A DNA stretch of 64,000 bases from Myxococcales bacterium (GTDB lineage Bacteria > Myxococcota > Bradymonadia > UBA7976 > UBA1532). Where the stretch lies: positions 70,639 to 134,638 of the forward strand of contig JACKDM010000004.1 of the NCBI GenBank assembly GCA_020633515.1, in the 5' to 3' direction. Below the pieces are notes generated by a model, which was not told the origin of the DNA, made no database searches, and saw nothing but the letters and a program-made list of their open reading frames with translations. A program made the translations under genes and the position numbers. This document shows positions 1 to 9,819 of the stretch, piece by piece. Each line of letters begins with the position of its first letter. The first letter of the stretch is position 1.

Positions 1-478
1 CCGCGCTGCACGCGCCCGTGTCGATCCCGCACGGCCGATCGACCAGCTCGTCCACCTCACCATCGCAGTCGTCATCGCGCCCGTTGCACGCCTCGTCGAC
101 CGGATCCCCCGGCACACACGCCGACCAGACCCGATCCTCCCCACACACCCGCCGCCCCTCGCAGAAGCCATCCGCCGCGCACGCCTCCACCGCCCCCGGC
201 GTGCACGCCCCGCCCGCGTCCGCCGCCGCGTCCGCCGCCGCATCCGCCGCCGCGTCCACCACCGCATCAGCCGCCGCGTCCTCGTCGCCCGCGTCCGCCA
301 CCACCCCCCGATCCACCACCCCATCCGGCGCGCCCGCGTCCCCCTCCCCCGCCCAGTAATCCGCGCACTCCGGCGTATCCCGCGGAAAATCCGCGCACGT
401 CCGCTCCGCCGGGCTCCCCAGACACCCCGCCATCACCACCGCGCCCGCGACCCACGACAGCCACACGATCGACCGCAT
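1..478 (-). CDS. Partial lipoprotein with MopE-type Cys/Asp-rich metal-binding motif (3' end outside window)
   Basis: The frame is open from an ATG at 478 to the window edge (159 codons seen). It begins MRSIVWLSWVAGAVVMAGC, a lipoprotein signal peptide with the lipobox VMAGC, so the mature protein should be lipidated and exported. About 60 residues of Ala/Asp linker (repeated DAAA units, encoded by a GC-rich triplet-like tract) follow. After that comes a Cys-rich part containing CNGRDDDCDGEVDE, the signature of the MopE-type putative metal-binding repeat common in myxobacterial secreted proteins. An AAGGGGGG ribosome-binding sequence lies just upstream of the ATG. The C-terminus is cut by the window, so the number of repeats and any further domain are unknown. 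A structural or metal-binding surface role is inferred from the motif only. Confidence 0.8.
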   Translation of the reverse strand, partial: MRSIVWLSWVAGAVVMAGCLGSPAERTCADFPRDTPECADYWAGEGDAGAPDGVVDRGVVADAGDEDAAADAVVDAAADAAADAAADAGGACTPGAVEACAADGFCEGRRVCGEDRVWSACVPGDPVDEACNGRDDDCDGEVDELVDRPCGIDTGACSA

Positions 479-510
479 CACGGCCCCCCTTGAAACACGC
501 TCGCCAGAAC

Positions 511-3500
511 CTACCACGCCGCCGGCAACGGCATCGCCCGCTCCACCAGCAGCCGACTGTACGGCCCCCCCCGCAGCGTCACCGGATCCCCCACCACCAC
601 CAGATGCTCCCGCGCCCGGCTCACCGCCACGTTCACCAGGTTCACCCGCCCGTTGAGGAACTGCAGCGACCGGCTCCGCGTCACCACCGTCGAGAACACC
701 ACCACCCGCCGCTCCCCCCCCTGAAACCGATGCACCGTGCCCAGCGCCAGCCCTGCCCCCCCGAACAGATCCAGCTCCGCCCCCTCGCCCCCGCCCTCCA
801 ACGGGATCCGCGCCCGCCGCGTCGCGTCCCGCAGCGCCTCCAACTGCCCCACGTACGGCGTGATCACCGCCACCTCCCCCCACGTCACCCCCACCCGCGC
901 CAGCGCCCCCAGGATCGACATCACCCGCGCCAGCTCCTCCGGGTTGTGCCAGCTCCCCCGCACCCGCACCTGCGCCCCCGCCACCGCCGACAACAGCACC
1001 GGCCCCGGCAACGGCGCCCGCCCCACCGGCGCCGGCGTCCGCACCACCAGCCCATACCCGCACAGCGCATCCGACAACGCGATGATCGGCGCCTGACACC
1101 GGAAGTGCTCCCGCAGCGTCGGCCGCTCCCCCACCGCCCGATCCGCCAACGCCTGCGCCGAGTTCGGCAGATGCGTCATCACCCGATACGGCATCAGCCG
1201 CCCCTTCTCGATCCGCACCCCCGCCGCCCCCCGGATCCGCGCCTCGTCCTCCGGCCCGAGCTGAATCACCGGCTCCAGTTGATGCACATCCCCGATCAAC
1301 AGCGCCTGCTCCGCCCGCATCAACCCCGACACCGCATAGGCCGGATGACACTGCCCCGCCTCGTCGATCACCACCCGCAGCCCCGACCGCGGCAGCGCCG
1401 GCAGCACGTTCCCCAGCGACAACAGCGTCGACCCCCACACCGGAAACAACCGCAGGATCCAATCCGCCGTGTTCGGCTCGTCCTCCACCAGCCGCCGCAG
1501 CGTCCGCCGCTCGCTCACCGCCTCGATCGTCGCCCGCAGCGCCGCCCGCAGCGCGTCGCGATGCAGCTCCATCCAGCACAGCCGCACCCGCCGCGCCGCC
1601 ACGAACAACCCGAACTGCACCTCCGCGTCCGCCGGCGCCCCCGCCTCGCCCGCCTCCGGCAGCAACACCAGCTCGTCCCGCAGCAGCGCCAGCGCATCCC
1701 GACACGCCGCCGCCTCCCGCCGCGCCTCCAGCCGCCGCCGCACCCCCGCCAGCGCCTCCGCCGCCGCCTCGACCGCGTCGTCCCACGCCTCGACGTGCGC
1801 CGCCTCCTCCGCCCCCGCCGCCACCGCCGGCGGCAACGACACCGCCACCACCAGCGGCGGATCCAGCTTCGCCAGCGCCCCCTCCAGCCGCTTCAGCACC
1901 CGCCCCGCCTGCGACTGCCACACCGTCATCACCCGCGTCAGCAGCTCCGGCCCGCCCCGATCGATCAGCTTCCGCACCCGATCGAGCAGCCCATCCATCG
2001 CCCGCAGCCGCCGATCCAGCTCCTCCGCCACCCCCGCCGGCGCCGGCGGCCCGTCCGCCTCCGCCGCCCACCGCGACAGCGCCGCCTCCCGCGCCGCGAT
2101 CCGATCCACCACCCGCGCCCGCCGCCGCACCAGCTCCCGCCCCGCCACCCGCGGCGCATCCGCCGCGTCCACCACCGCCCGCAGCCGCCGAAACTCCGCC
2201 AGCGCCGCCTCCAACGCCCCCTGCACCTCACCATGCGGCCGCTCCGGCCGCCGCTCGATCCACCCCAGCGCCCGCATCAGCAGATCCACCGTGCCTGCCG
2301 CCAGCACCTGCATGTTCCCCACCCGCAACGCGATCGGCGGCTCATCCCCCTCCGCCAGCGGGTCCAGCACCTGATCCACCGCCCGATTGTTGGTGCTCGC
2401 CACCAACAACAGCTCCCGCGGCATCGGCTGCCCATCCGCCAGCGCCGACACCCGCTCCACCAACGCCCCCGCCGCCAGGTTCAGCAACAGCTCCGTCTTC
2501 CCCGTCCCCGGCGGCCCCTGCGCCGCCGTCAGCGGCGACGCCAGGAACCGCTCGGCCACCGCCCGCTGATCCGCCGTCAGCGGCCGCGGCGCCCGCAGCC
2601 CCCGCAGCGGCGCCCACCCCGCCACCGGCGCCTTGCCCGACAGATAACCCCACAGCGGGCTCTGCTGCCCCCACGGCGGCACGCCCACCCGCCGCTCCAC
2701 CAACTGCGTCAGCTCCCGTTGCAGGTGCCGCGTCGCGAACACCTGATCGCCGTCATGGACCAGCCCCACCCCATACACCTGCGGCAGCCCGCGCCCCTGC
2801 TCCAGCCGCCCCCGCACCGCCGCCACCAGCCGCTCGAACAACCCCGCCTCGTCCGCGGGCGCCTCCACCGCCGCCGCCCAGCCCTCGCGCGCCTCCAGCA
2901 GCGCACACACCGTCGCCACCATCATCGCCGGCGACAGCGCCGCGCACCCCTTCAGCGCCGCGTGCAGATCGGCCAGCTCCTCCTCGCTCACCCCCAGCGT
3001 CCGCACCAGGAGCTGCTCATCCAGCGAGAAGGGCAGCAGCCCCTCCTCCTCGTCATCGACCCGCGCCACCCGCACCTGCACCGGCGCCGCCGGCACCCGC
3101 CCCGCCCGCCGCGCCCCCGGATCCGGCGGCTCGAAGCGCCGCCCGTCCGCCCCGTAGAACGCCACCGTCGCCCGCATCCGCAACAGCCCCGCCAGCTCCT
3201 CCGTCTTCGGGAAGAACACCACCGGCCAGCCCACCACCGCCGCGCCCGGATCGCCATCCCAGCCCGGAAACGCCGACCCCATGCGGATATAGGCCAGCCG
3301 CAGCCACCGCAGGAAGAACGCCGTCCGCTCCGCATCCAGATCGAGCACCAGCGACGACGCCCGCCGCAGGAGCAGCGCCTGCCCCTCCTCGTCCCCCCGC
3401 AGCTTGAAGTAGGGCTGCCCGCCCCGCGGATCGCGCAGATCGACCACCGGCGGCCGCCGCGGATCGAGCTTGTGCGCCCGCGGCCGCGACGTCAGCGCCT

Positions 3501-3603
3501 CCTCGAAGCGCAGCGCCGCCAGCCAGTACCGCAGCACCTCGCCCACCTCGGCCGCGCGCAGCGGCTCGTCTTCGGGCAACGGGACCGGCTCGATGTCGCT
3601 CAT
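511..3603 (-). CDS. UPF1/DNA2-like superfamily 1 helicase (AAA_11/AAA_12 type)
   Basis: A 1030-residue cytoplasmic protein with the full set of SF1 helicase motifs. Walker A is GPPGTGKTELL at about residues 362-372, and Walker B is VVIDEAGQ near residue 743. Motif III is GDVHQLEPV, motif V is TVHRFQGGERRVVVFS and motif VI is NVAVSRAREHLVVVGD close to the C-terminus. The order and spacing match UPF1/DNA2-type helicases that move 5'-3' on nucleic acid. The first 350 residues show no recognised domain. Between Walker A and B lies an insertion of about 330 residues, rich in Arg, Glu and Ala, that probably forms a helical or coiled-coil stalk. The gene stands alone, 59 bp from the cytochrome gene upstream, and no partner suggests a dedicated pathway. 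Substrate (DNA or RNA) cannot be told from sequence. Confidence 0.9.
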   Translation of the reverse strand: MSDIEPVPLPEDEPLRAAEVGEVLRYWLAALRFEEALTSRPRAHKLDPRRPPVVDLRDPRGGQPYFKLRGDEEGQALLLRRASSLVLDLDAERTAFFLRWLRLAYIRMGSAFPGWDGDPGAAVVGWPVVFFPKTEELAGLLRMRATVAFYGADGRRFEPPDPGARRAGRVPAAPVQVRVARVDDEEEGLLPFSLDEQLLVRTLGVSEEELADLHAALKGCAALSPAMMVATVCALLEAREGWAAAVEAPADEAGLFERLVAAVRGRLEQGRGLPQVYGVGLVHDGDQVFATRHLQRELTQLVERRVGVPPWGQQSPLWGYLSGKAPVAGWAPLRGLRAPRPLTADQRAVAERFLASPLTAAQGPPGTGKTELLLNLAAGALVERVSALADGQPMPRELLLVASTNNRAVDQVLDPLAEGDEPPIALRVGNMQVLAAGTVDLLMRALGWIERRPERPHGEVQGALEAALAEFRRLRAVVDAADAPRVAGRELVRRRARVVDRIAAREAALSRWAAEADGPPAPAGVAEELDRRLRAMDGLLDRVRKLIDRGGPELLTRVMTVWQSQAGRVLKRLEGALAKLDPPLVVAVSLPPAVAAGAEEAAHVEAWDDAVEAAAEALAGVRRRLEARREAAACRDALALLRDELVLLPEAGEAGAPADAEVQFGLFVAARRVRLCWMELHRDALRAALRATIEAVSERRTLRRLVEDEPNTADWILRLFPVWGSTLLSLGNVLPALPRSGLRVVIDEAGQCHPAYAVSGLMRAEQALLIGDVHQLEPVIQLGPEDEARIRGAAGVRIEKGRLMPYRVMTHLPNSAQALADRAVGERPTLREHFRCQAPIIALSDALCGYGLVVRTPAPVGRAPLPGPVLLSAVAGAQVRVRGSWHNPEELARVMSILGALARVGVTWGEVAVITPYVGQLEALRDATRRARIPLEGGGEGAELDLFGGAGLALGTVHRFQGGERRVVVFSTVVTRSRSLQFLNGRVNLVNVAVSRAREHLVVVGDPVTLRGGPYSRLLVERAMPLPAAW

Positions 3604-3662
3604 CCGGCGCGTGGTGACACGACCCGCCCCGGCCGGTCAACCCCCCGGCGCCGCGGCGGTCA

Positions 3663-4964
3663 TCAGCGCACCGGCCCCGGCGCCCCCTGCGCCAGCCACG
3701 TCTTCACCACCGAGAGCTGCGCCACCGACAGCGGCGGCAACCCCAGCGGCATGCCCGGCCGCGCCGGATCGGCGCCCTTCGCGCCCGGATCATGCCCCCC
3801 GAACACCGGCCGATGATCCCGCGCCGCCTCCCGCTGCCGCCGCAGCAGCGCCGCGAGCAGCAGCGGCGGCTCGCCCGGCGCCGGCGCCCGCAGCACCGAG
3901 ACCCGCTTGCCGTCGCGCAAGAGCCCCCGCTCGATCCCCGCCCAGCTCTCCAGATCCAGCGACACGCCCGCGAACCCGAGCCCGCCCGTGTTGCCCGCGC
4001 CCCCGTCGCCGTCGTTGCTCTCCGGCGCCATGTGACAGTGCACGCAGATCTTGCCGAGCACCTCGTCGAAGACCTCGTCGTAGCCCACCTTCCGCGCCAG
4101 CACCGGGATCTCCGCCACCGCCACCGCCACCGGCCCCGACTCGACCGGCCCATGCAGCAGGAAGTCCGCGATCTTCTCCGCGTCCGCCGCCGCGACCCCC
4201 ATCTTCGGCATCGCCGTCTGCGGATCCACCGCCGCCGGATCGACGATGAACCGCACCAGCACCGCCCGCGGCACCCGCCGCCGGACGTGCCGCAGATCCG
4301 GCGCCAGCGCCGCCGCCTCGCCCACCGCCCGGAAGAACCCCGCGTCGAAGCCCGGCACCAGCGGCCGATCGCCCACCACATGGCAGGTCGCGCACCCCGA
4401 GGCCACGAACTGCGCGCGCCCCGCCTCCACCCGCGCCGCGTCCACCGCGCCCTCGACCCGCGCCGCGCCCGCCGCCACCGCCGCCGCCCCGTTCAGCGCC
4501 ACCAGCCAGGCCACCACCGCGTCCTTGTCGGCCGCCGACAACCGCAGCGGGATCATCGACTCGTCGAGGTGCGGCCGCAGGTCGAACGGCGCGTCGAGGA
4601 ACGCCCGCACGAACGCCGGATCCACCCGCCGCGTCAGCGTCCCCAGATCGGGCAGCCGCCGGAAGTGCACGATGCTGTCGAGGTAGCGGTCCCAGTCGGG
4701 GAAGGTCTCCCGCTGCCGCGCGATCGCCGCCGGGTCGCCCTTCGTGCCGAGGATCCACTGATGGCAGGTCACGCAGTTCTGCGCGCGCTCGGCCGGCGCG
4801 ATCCCGAGCCCGGCCGGGCCGCTGATCGCGTGGCAGCGATTGCACTGCGCGGCCTCGACCACCGCCCGCCCCCGCGCCGCGAGCGGATCGAGCGCGTGGG
4901 CCGGTGAGGCGAGGCAGACGACGGCGAGGGTGAGGAGAGGAGCGAGGCGGGCGGCGGCGCTCAC
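3663..4964 (-). CDS. Secreted multi-heme cytochrome c (four CxxCH)
   Basis: Predicted 433 residues from a GTG start at 4964. The open frame extends further upstream, but only this start gives a clean Sec signal peptide (a hydrophobic LAPLLTLAVVCLA core ending SPAHA) at the N-terminus. Four heme c attachment motifs are visible: CNRCH and CVTCH near the start, CATCH in the middle and CVHCH in the C-terminal third. They suggest a periplasmic electron-transfer protein with up to four hemes arranged as repeated cytochrome c-like units. The GTG lies 4 bp after the stop of the TPR gene and has no clear Shine-Dalgarno, so translation is probably coupled to that gene. No oxidase or reductase subunit is adjacent, so the redox partner is unknown. 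Confidence 0.82.
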   Translation of the reverse strand: MSAAARLAPLLTLAVVCLASPAHALDPLAARGRAVVEAAQCNRCHAISGPAGLGIAPAERAQNCVTCHQWILGTKGDPAAIARQRETFPDWDRYLDSIVHFRRLPDLGTLTRRVDPAFVRAFLDAPFDLRPHLDESMIPLRLSAADKDAVVAWLVALNGAAAVAAGAARVEGAVDAARVEAGRAQFVASGCATCHVVGDRPLVPGFDAGFFRAVGEAAALAPDLRHVRRRVPRAVLVRFIVDPAAVDPQTAMPKMGVAAADAEKIADFLLHGPVESGPVAVAVAEIPVLARKVGYDEVFDEVLGKICVHCHMAPESNDGDGGAGNTGGLGFAGVSLDLESWAGIERGLLRDGKRVSVLRAPAPGEPPLLLAALLRRQREAARDHRPVFGGHDPGAKGADPARPGMPLGLPPLSVAQLSVVKTWLAQGAPGPVR

Positions 4965-4968
4965 GGTG

Positions 4969-5541
4969 TCACAGCACCGCGACGCCGACCCGGAGCGCCT
5001 CCTCGGCGGCGAGGATGTGCTCGACGGCGGCGCCGTGCTGGCGGGCGAGGTCGAGGTGGGTGCGGGCGAGCTCGGCGCGCCCGGCGCGGGCGGCGGCGAG
5101 CGCCATCTCGGCGTGCAGATCACCGGTCGCGCCGAGCTGCAACGCGACCTCGAAGTGGGGGATGGCCTCGGCGGGGTTCGACGCGGTCAGCGCGCGCCCG
5201 AGCAGCACCCGCGCTTCGAGGAAGCGGGGCGCCGCGGCGACGGCCCGGTTCAGCCGGTTGATGGCGCGATCGCTCGCGCCGAGCTTGTGGTGGAGTCTGG
5301 CCGCCCGGACGGCGGCGTCGGCCTGCGCGACACCCTTGCTGGCGTTCATCGCGCGCTCGTAGTGACGGATGGCGGTGTGCAGCTCGCCGCGGGCTTCGGC
5401 GGCGATGCCCTGCGCGACGTACTCTTCGCCGGCGATCGGGGCGGCGATCTTGCGCATCGCGCAGGCTTCGGCGGGGGTGGCGGAGACGAGGGGGGAGAGG
5501 GCGGCGAGGGCGAGGGTGAGGACGGCGATCGCGGGCTTCAT
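4969..5541 (-). CDS. Exported TPR-repeat protein
   Basis: 190 residues from the ATG at 5541, which has a good AAGGAG ribosome-binding site. The longer upstream open frame lacks coding character and is not used. The N-terminus (MKPAIAVLTLALAALSPLVSA) is a Sec signal peptide. The rest is Ala-rich helical sequence with tetratricopeptide-like units of about 34 residues, for example AIRHYERAMNASKG, AINRLNRAVAAAPRFLEA and AIPHFEVALQLGATGDLHAE. TPR proteins are protein-protein scaffolds. This one ends 4 bp before the start of the multi-heme cytochrome c and is probably co-translated with it, so it may help assemble or hold that cytochrome in the periplasm. That role is inference. Confidence 0.8.
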   Translation of the reverse strand: MKPAIAVLTLALAALSPLVSATPAEACAMRKIAAPIAGEEYVAQGIAAEARGELHTAIRHYERAMNASKGVAQADAAVRAARLHHKLGASDRAINRLNRAVAAAPRFLEARVLLGRALTASNPAEAIPHFEVALQLGATGDLHAEMALAAARAGRAELARTHLDLARQHGAAVEHILAAEEALRVGVAVL

Positions 5542-5657
5542 GGGCGGCTCCTTGCGGGTGATGGCCGCTGCGAACGCGACCCCCTCAGAAAAGTTCTGAT
5601 CGCGGCTCAAAAATCTGCGCGCGCCGACAAAACCCATACACCACGCCCACCTGGCCA

Positions 5658-7690
5658 TCACAGAGTCTCGTCGCCCTCCCGCTCGCCGAGGTAGCGCTCG
5701 ATCGCGAGCCGGATCTGACTGACCCCGTAGCCCTGCCGCACCATCACCCAGTCGACCTGCGCCTGATTGCACGCCGGCAGCAGGATGTCGGTGACCTTGT
5801 GGTTGAGGAACCGCCCGAGCAGGATCACGAGCTCGACGCCCCCGCCCGCGATCCGCTCGGCGAGGCTCTGCACCGCGCGCAGCTCGGTGCCGGTGATCCA
5901 GGTCAGCGCCCCGAAGCCGAACGCCCCCTCGATCTTCGCCCGCCGCGTCTCCCGCGTCTCGCCGCCCACGATCGCGGCGACCTTGCCCCGGGTGCGCTCG
6001 AAGAACGGCCACTCCACCGGGATCAGCTCGTCCTCGGTCCCCGTCTCCAGCACCGGCTCGGGCGCCGCCGCCTCGCGGATCGCCTTGCGCACCCGCTTGA
6101 GCCCCTTGTCGCTCCCGATCACCTCCAGGTGCGGCCGCAGCAGCCCCACCAGCCGCGGATCCTCCGGCGACACGCCGGCCCGCAGCGCCCGGTTCGCCGC
6201 CTTCTGCACCGGGCCCGGCTCGGGGCTGCGCTCGAGCACGCCGCGCAGGTCGTTGAGCGAGACCTCGGGGTTGAGGTGCGCCTTCTGCTGCTCGATCGCG
6301 ATCGAGCCGAGCTCGCGCTGCACGGTGTTCCACCAGTAGTGCGCGTCGCTGAGCCACGAGTCGCTCTCCGGCTTGTGCTGCCGCGAGAGCCCCGTCACCC
6401 AGCCCGGCTGATACTCGCTGCTGAACTGCGTCAGCCGCGCGAAGCCGCGCCGGAGCTGGAGCTCGAGCACCACCCGCACCCGCGACGGCGTGTCGTCCTG
6501 CAGCCGCCGCATCCGGCACGCGACCAGCCCGAGCAGCGCCCGCTGGATCCCGCGCGGGAACTGGCCCCAGCGATTGATCCGGGTCAGCTCGGTGTCGAGC
6601 ACCGCCGCCTCGGCGAGCAGGTCGTCGTCGGTCAGGTTCTCCCGCGGCGGCCCGAGGCGGAGGATGATCTCCTGCAACGCCTCGAGGCTGAAGCCGGGGT
6701 CGAAGGTCTCGTTCGACCAGTGGGCGCCGAGCACGAGCGAGTCGATGATCGAGAGGTCGACGACGTCGTCGCCGCTCTCCTCGGCCGGATCGAGCGGCGC
6801 CTCGGAGTCGAGCGTGCGGCCGGCGTCGCCGTCGAAGTCGACGCTGCCGTCGACGCTCAGATCGGCCTCGCTCGCGTCGACGCTGTCATCGGGCAGCCCG
6901 AGCCCGCCGCTCGCCCGCCCCGGCGCGCCGCTCGGGCCGCCGAGGCCCGCCGCCTCGCCGCCGCCGAGGCTGCCGCCGCGGCGCTCCACCCCGCCGGGGC
7001 CCGATCGCTCCTCGCCGCCGAGGCTCCCGCCGCGGCGCTCCATCCCGCCGGCGCGCCCGGCCCCGCCGAGGCTCCCGCCGCGCGAGACCTCGCTCGTGGC
7101 GACCGCGACCCGCCCGTTGACGCTGCCGCCGCGCTCGCCGAGGCGCCCACCGGCACCACCAGCCCGCCGCTCACGCTCCCGCCGGCCCGGGCCCGCATCC
7201 CGCCGGCGACGCTGCCGCCGCTCGGCCGCCGCAGCACGCCGTCACCGACCCGCACGCTGTTCCCGGGCCCCATCGAGCCGCCCGCGCCGCTGCTCGAACC
7301 CACGATCTCGCCGCTCGACGCCGGCCCCGCGAAGCGCTCGTCCGCGCCCGGCCAGCCCTCGCCGCTCGCGCGCCCGTCGCTCGACCCGCCCCGCGCCGAC
7401 CCGCCGCCGCTCTCCCGCCCCGGCGGCCCCGCCACCAGCGCCCGCGACCGGCTCCCCCCGCTCAGCTCCACCCGCCCGCCGGTCGCCTGCCACTGAAGCG
7501 CCACCAGCCCCCACCGCACCAGCACCGCGTCCCGCTCCGCCCGCATCACGTCGAGCGCCGCCTCCACCTCGCGGCTCACCCCCGTCGCGAGCTGCGCGTA
7601 CAGCGCCGCCATCCGCTGCTGGACCGCTGTCGCCTCGGCCGCCAACGCCGCGAAAGCCGCCCGCAGCTCCTCATCGCTCTTCCGACTCAT
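5658..7690 (-). CDS. DUF2325-domain protein with Gly/Ser-rich linker, frameshifted near 7150
   Basis: Two minus-strand frames together make one protein. The N-terminal part (from ATG 7690, MSRKSDEELRAAFAALAAEA) is helical, probably coiled coil, then a Gly/Ser-rich linker with GGSVAGG and GGSVSGG units. At about 7150 the GGS pattern jumps frame and continues as RGGSVNG, RGGSLGG and ERRGGSLGG, which shows that a single base is missing there. The second frame carries an acidic stretch, a helical middle domain, and a C-terminal domain with VAAIVGGETRETRR, VELVILLGRFLNHKVTD and IRLAIERYL. This matches the Rossmann-like DUF2325 family (function unknown). The start lies 3 bp after the enoyl-CoA hydratase-family gene stop, so the two are probably one operon. 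Whether the frameshift is real or a sequencing error is unresolved. Confidence 0.72.
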
Positions 7691-7693
7691 TCT

Positions 7694-8497
7694 CTACCGC
7701 CCTGCGAACTCTGCCGCCTGCCGCGTCACGAACGCCGTCACCGCGACGCCCAGATCCTGCGTCACCAGATGCGCCGCGTTCCACGTCGCCACGTACTCCA
7801 GCTCCCGATCGATGTCGGCCCGCTGCGCCTCGTTCATCACCCGCTTGGCGCCCTGCACCGCCAGCGGCGCGTTCGCCGCGATCTCCGCCGCCAGCGCCCC
7901 CGCCGCCGCCATCAGCGCCGCCTCGTCGGGCAGCACCCGCTGCACCAGCCCGATCCGCGCCGCCTCGTCGGCGCCGAAGTCGCGCCCGGTGAAGACCAGC
8001 TCCCGCGCCGCGCCCGGCCCCACGATGCGCGGCAGCCGCTGGAGCGTGCCCACGTCGGCCACCATCGCCAGCTTCGTCTCCCGCACCGAGAAGACCGCGT
8101 CCGCCGCCGCGAGCCGGATGTCGCACGCCGTCACCAGATCGACCCCCGCCCCGATACAGGGCCCGTGCACCGCCGCGATCACCGGCACCCGGCACCGCTC
8201 GAAGCACGTCATCGCCGCCTGCATCTGCCGGATGAGCCCGTGCAACCGCGCCTGCCGCTCGCCGTCGGGCGCGCCCTGCCCGATCGGGATCTTCGGGACC
8301 ATCTCGACCAGATCGAGCCCCGCGGTGAACGCCTTGCCCACGCCCGCGACCACCGCCACCCGCACCGCGCGCTCGGCGTCGACCCGCGCGATCACCGCCG
8401 CCGCCTCGTCCCAGAACCACGCCCCGAGCGCGTTGCGCTTCTCGGGTCGATTCAGCCGGATCCAGGCGACCGCCCCCTCGATCTGCAGCTCGATCAC
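7694..8497 (-). CDS. Crotonase-family protein, ECH1-like delta(3,5)-delta(2,4)-dienoyl-CoA isomerase
   Basis: 267 residues from a GTG at 8497 preceded by GGGGGGGAGAG. A second in-frame GTG at 8536 is possible but has no ribosome-binding site. The crotonase fold is shown by RLNRPEKRNAL, the oxyanion-hole segments GKAFTAGLDL and GPCIGAGVDLVTACDIR, and the C-terminal helices. The segment FSVRETKLAMVADVGTLQRLP closely resembles mammalian ECH1. It keeps the acidic residues of dienoyl-CoA isomerases: Asp in GVDL, Glu in VRET and Asp in ADVGTL. The expected reaction moves double bonds in 3,5-dienoyl-CoA during beta-oxidation of odd-position unsaturated fatty acids in the cytosol. It is upstream of the DUF2325 gene by 3 bp. 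Subfamily assignment is from motif resemblance; a generic enoyl-CoA hydratase is the alternative. Confidence 0.85.
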   Translation of the reverse strand: MIELQIEGAVAWIRLNRPEKRNALGAWFWDEAAAVIARVDAERAVRVAVVAGVGKAFTAGLDLVEMVPKIPIGQGAPDGERQARLHGLIRQMQAAMTCFERCRVPVIAAVHGPCIGAGVDLVTACDIRLAAADAVFSVRETKLAMVADVGTLQRLPRIVGPGAARELVFTGRDFGADEAARIGLVQRVLPDEAALMAAAGALAAEIAANAPLAVQGAKRVMNEAQRADIDRELEYVATWNAAHLVTQDLGVAVTAFVTRQAAEFAGR

Positions 8498-8600
8498 CGC
8501 GCTCTCCCCCCCGTCCAGGCCACGGCGGGCCGTCACGTAGCTTACGACAGGTTACATATCCGTCGGAGCCGTAATCGCGCGAGAGAAAAAACGGGCTCTG

Positions 8601-9731
8601 TCAGGTGCCCGGCTCCTCCGACTCCACCGCGCGCCCGCCCGGCGCGAGCGCCAGATCGGCGAGCCGCCGCAGCCCCGCCGCGCGCTCGACCTCGGCCAGC
8701 GTCACCACGCCGACGATCGCGTTGAAGTCGTCGCGCACCAGCGCCGGCTTCTGCCGCCAGCGCATCTCGCGCACCAGCGGGCCGAGCTCGTCGTCGACGT
8801 GCGCCCACAGCGGCGCGCCGTCGACGAGGCTGCCCGCCTCGCTCGCCGGTTCGGAGAGATCACCCGGCAACAGCACGCCATAGGTCTGCACATGGTCGCG
8901 CACCACCGCCGCCTGCGCGTCGTGGAAGAGCATGTGCCGCGCGACCGAGGTCACCGGCCGCGCCGGGCCGACCGAGACCAGCCGGGTCATCATCGCCTGC
9001 CGCGCCCGCAGCCCGAGCAGCGAGCCGCGCAGCCGCACCCGCGCCAGCTCCGCGCCCGCGCCGCCGTACAGGAACACCGCGAGCAGCGCCAGCAGCAGAT
9101 CGCCCCGCGTCAGCGCCCAGAGGCCGCCCACCACCGCGAACGCCCGCCCGATGCCCGCCGCCCAGCGCGTCGCCGTCTCCGCCGGCAGCTTGAGCGAGAG
9201 CGCCGCCTGCAACATGCGCCCGCCGTCGAGCGGGAACGCCGGCAGCAGGTTGAAGACCGCGATGAAGAGGTTGGTGATCCCGAGCAGCAGCAGGAAGACG
9301 TGCAGGTCGATCCCGACCGGGAGCCGCGCCGCCGCCATCGCCGCGGCGCCGATCACGAGGTTGACGAGCGGCCCGGCGAAGGCGACCCACATCGCCTGCC
9401 CGGGGGTGGCGTCGTCGTGGTCGAGCTCGGTGACGCCGCCGAGCACCATCAAGGTCACCGCCTTGACCCGCCCGCCCTGGCGGAGCGCGGTCAGCGCGTG
9501 GGCGAGCTCGTGCAGCAGCACCGCGACGAAGAGCGCGACCGCGACCGCCGCGCCGAGCAGCAGCGGCGGCACCGACAGCGCGCCCGGCGCGACCCCGAGC
9601 GACGCGAGCAGCCGCGGCGCGGCGTCGAACGCGATCCCGGCCGAGATCAGCGGCAGGATGATCAACAGCGAGATGTGGAGCCGGAGGGGGATGCCGCGCA
9701 GGTGGGCGAACGTCCAGGCGGTGCGGAACAC
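8601..9731 (-). CDS. Site-2-protease-type M50 zinc metalloprotease
   Basis: 376 residues from a GTG at 9731 placed 6 bp after GGGAGG. An ATG at 9755 is in frame but lacks such a site. An intramembrane protease: several hydrophobic helices, the zinc motif HELAH inside AVLLHELAHALTALRQGG (about residue 75), and the second ligand region NLLPAFPLDGGRML with its Asp. These are the signatures of the Rip3/SpoIVFB-like group, which cleaves membrane-bound regulators. After the membrane part, the last 130 residues (from RARQAMMTRLVSVG) look like the CBS-type regulatory tail usual in this subgroup, though the motif is weak. The gene is between glyS and the crotonase gene, with about 90-100 bp on each side; the substrate is unknown. 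Confidence 0.88.
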   Translation of the reverse strand: MFRTAWTFAHLRGIPLRLHISLLIILPLISAGIAFDAAPRLLASLGVAPGALSVPPLLLGAAVAVALFVAVLLHELAHALTALRQGGRVKAVTLMVLGGVTELDHDDATPGQAMWVAFAGPLVNLVIGAAAMAAARLPVGIDLHVFLLLLGITNLFIAVFNLLPAFPLDGGRMLQAALSLKLPAETATRWAAGIGRAFAVVGGLWALTRGDLLLALLAVFLYGGAGAELARVRLRGSLLGLRARQAMMTRLVSVGPARPVTSVARHMLFHDAQAAVVRDHVQTYGVLLPGDLSEPASEAGSLVDGAPLWAHVDDELGPLVREMRWRQKPALVRDDFNAIVGVVTLAEVERAAGLRRLADLALAPGGRAVESEEPGT

Positions 9732-9819
9732 AGTCGACCTCCCGATCGGGCGCATCGTGCGCCGCTGGAGAGATGGGAGCCCGCTCGACCGCCCGGAGTT
9801 GCGGTGAGGTCGAAAACGG

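Noticed and set aside
490..3816. 1108-codon plus-strand open frame rich in Arg, Pro and His
   Set aside because: It is antisense to the helicase, which has every SF1 motif. Arg/Pro/His-rich composition is what a GC-rich gene gives when read on the wrong strand.
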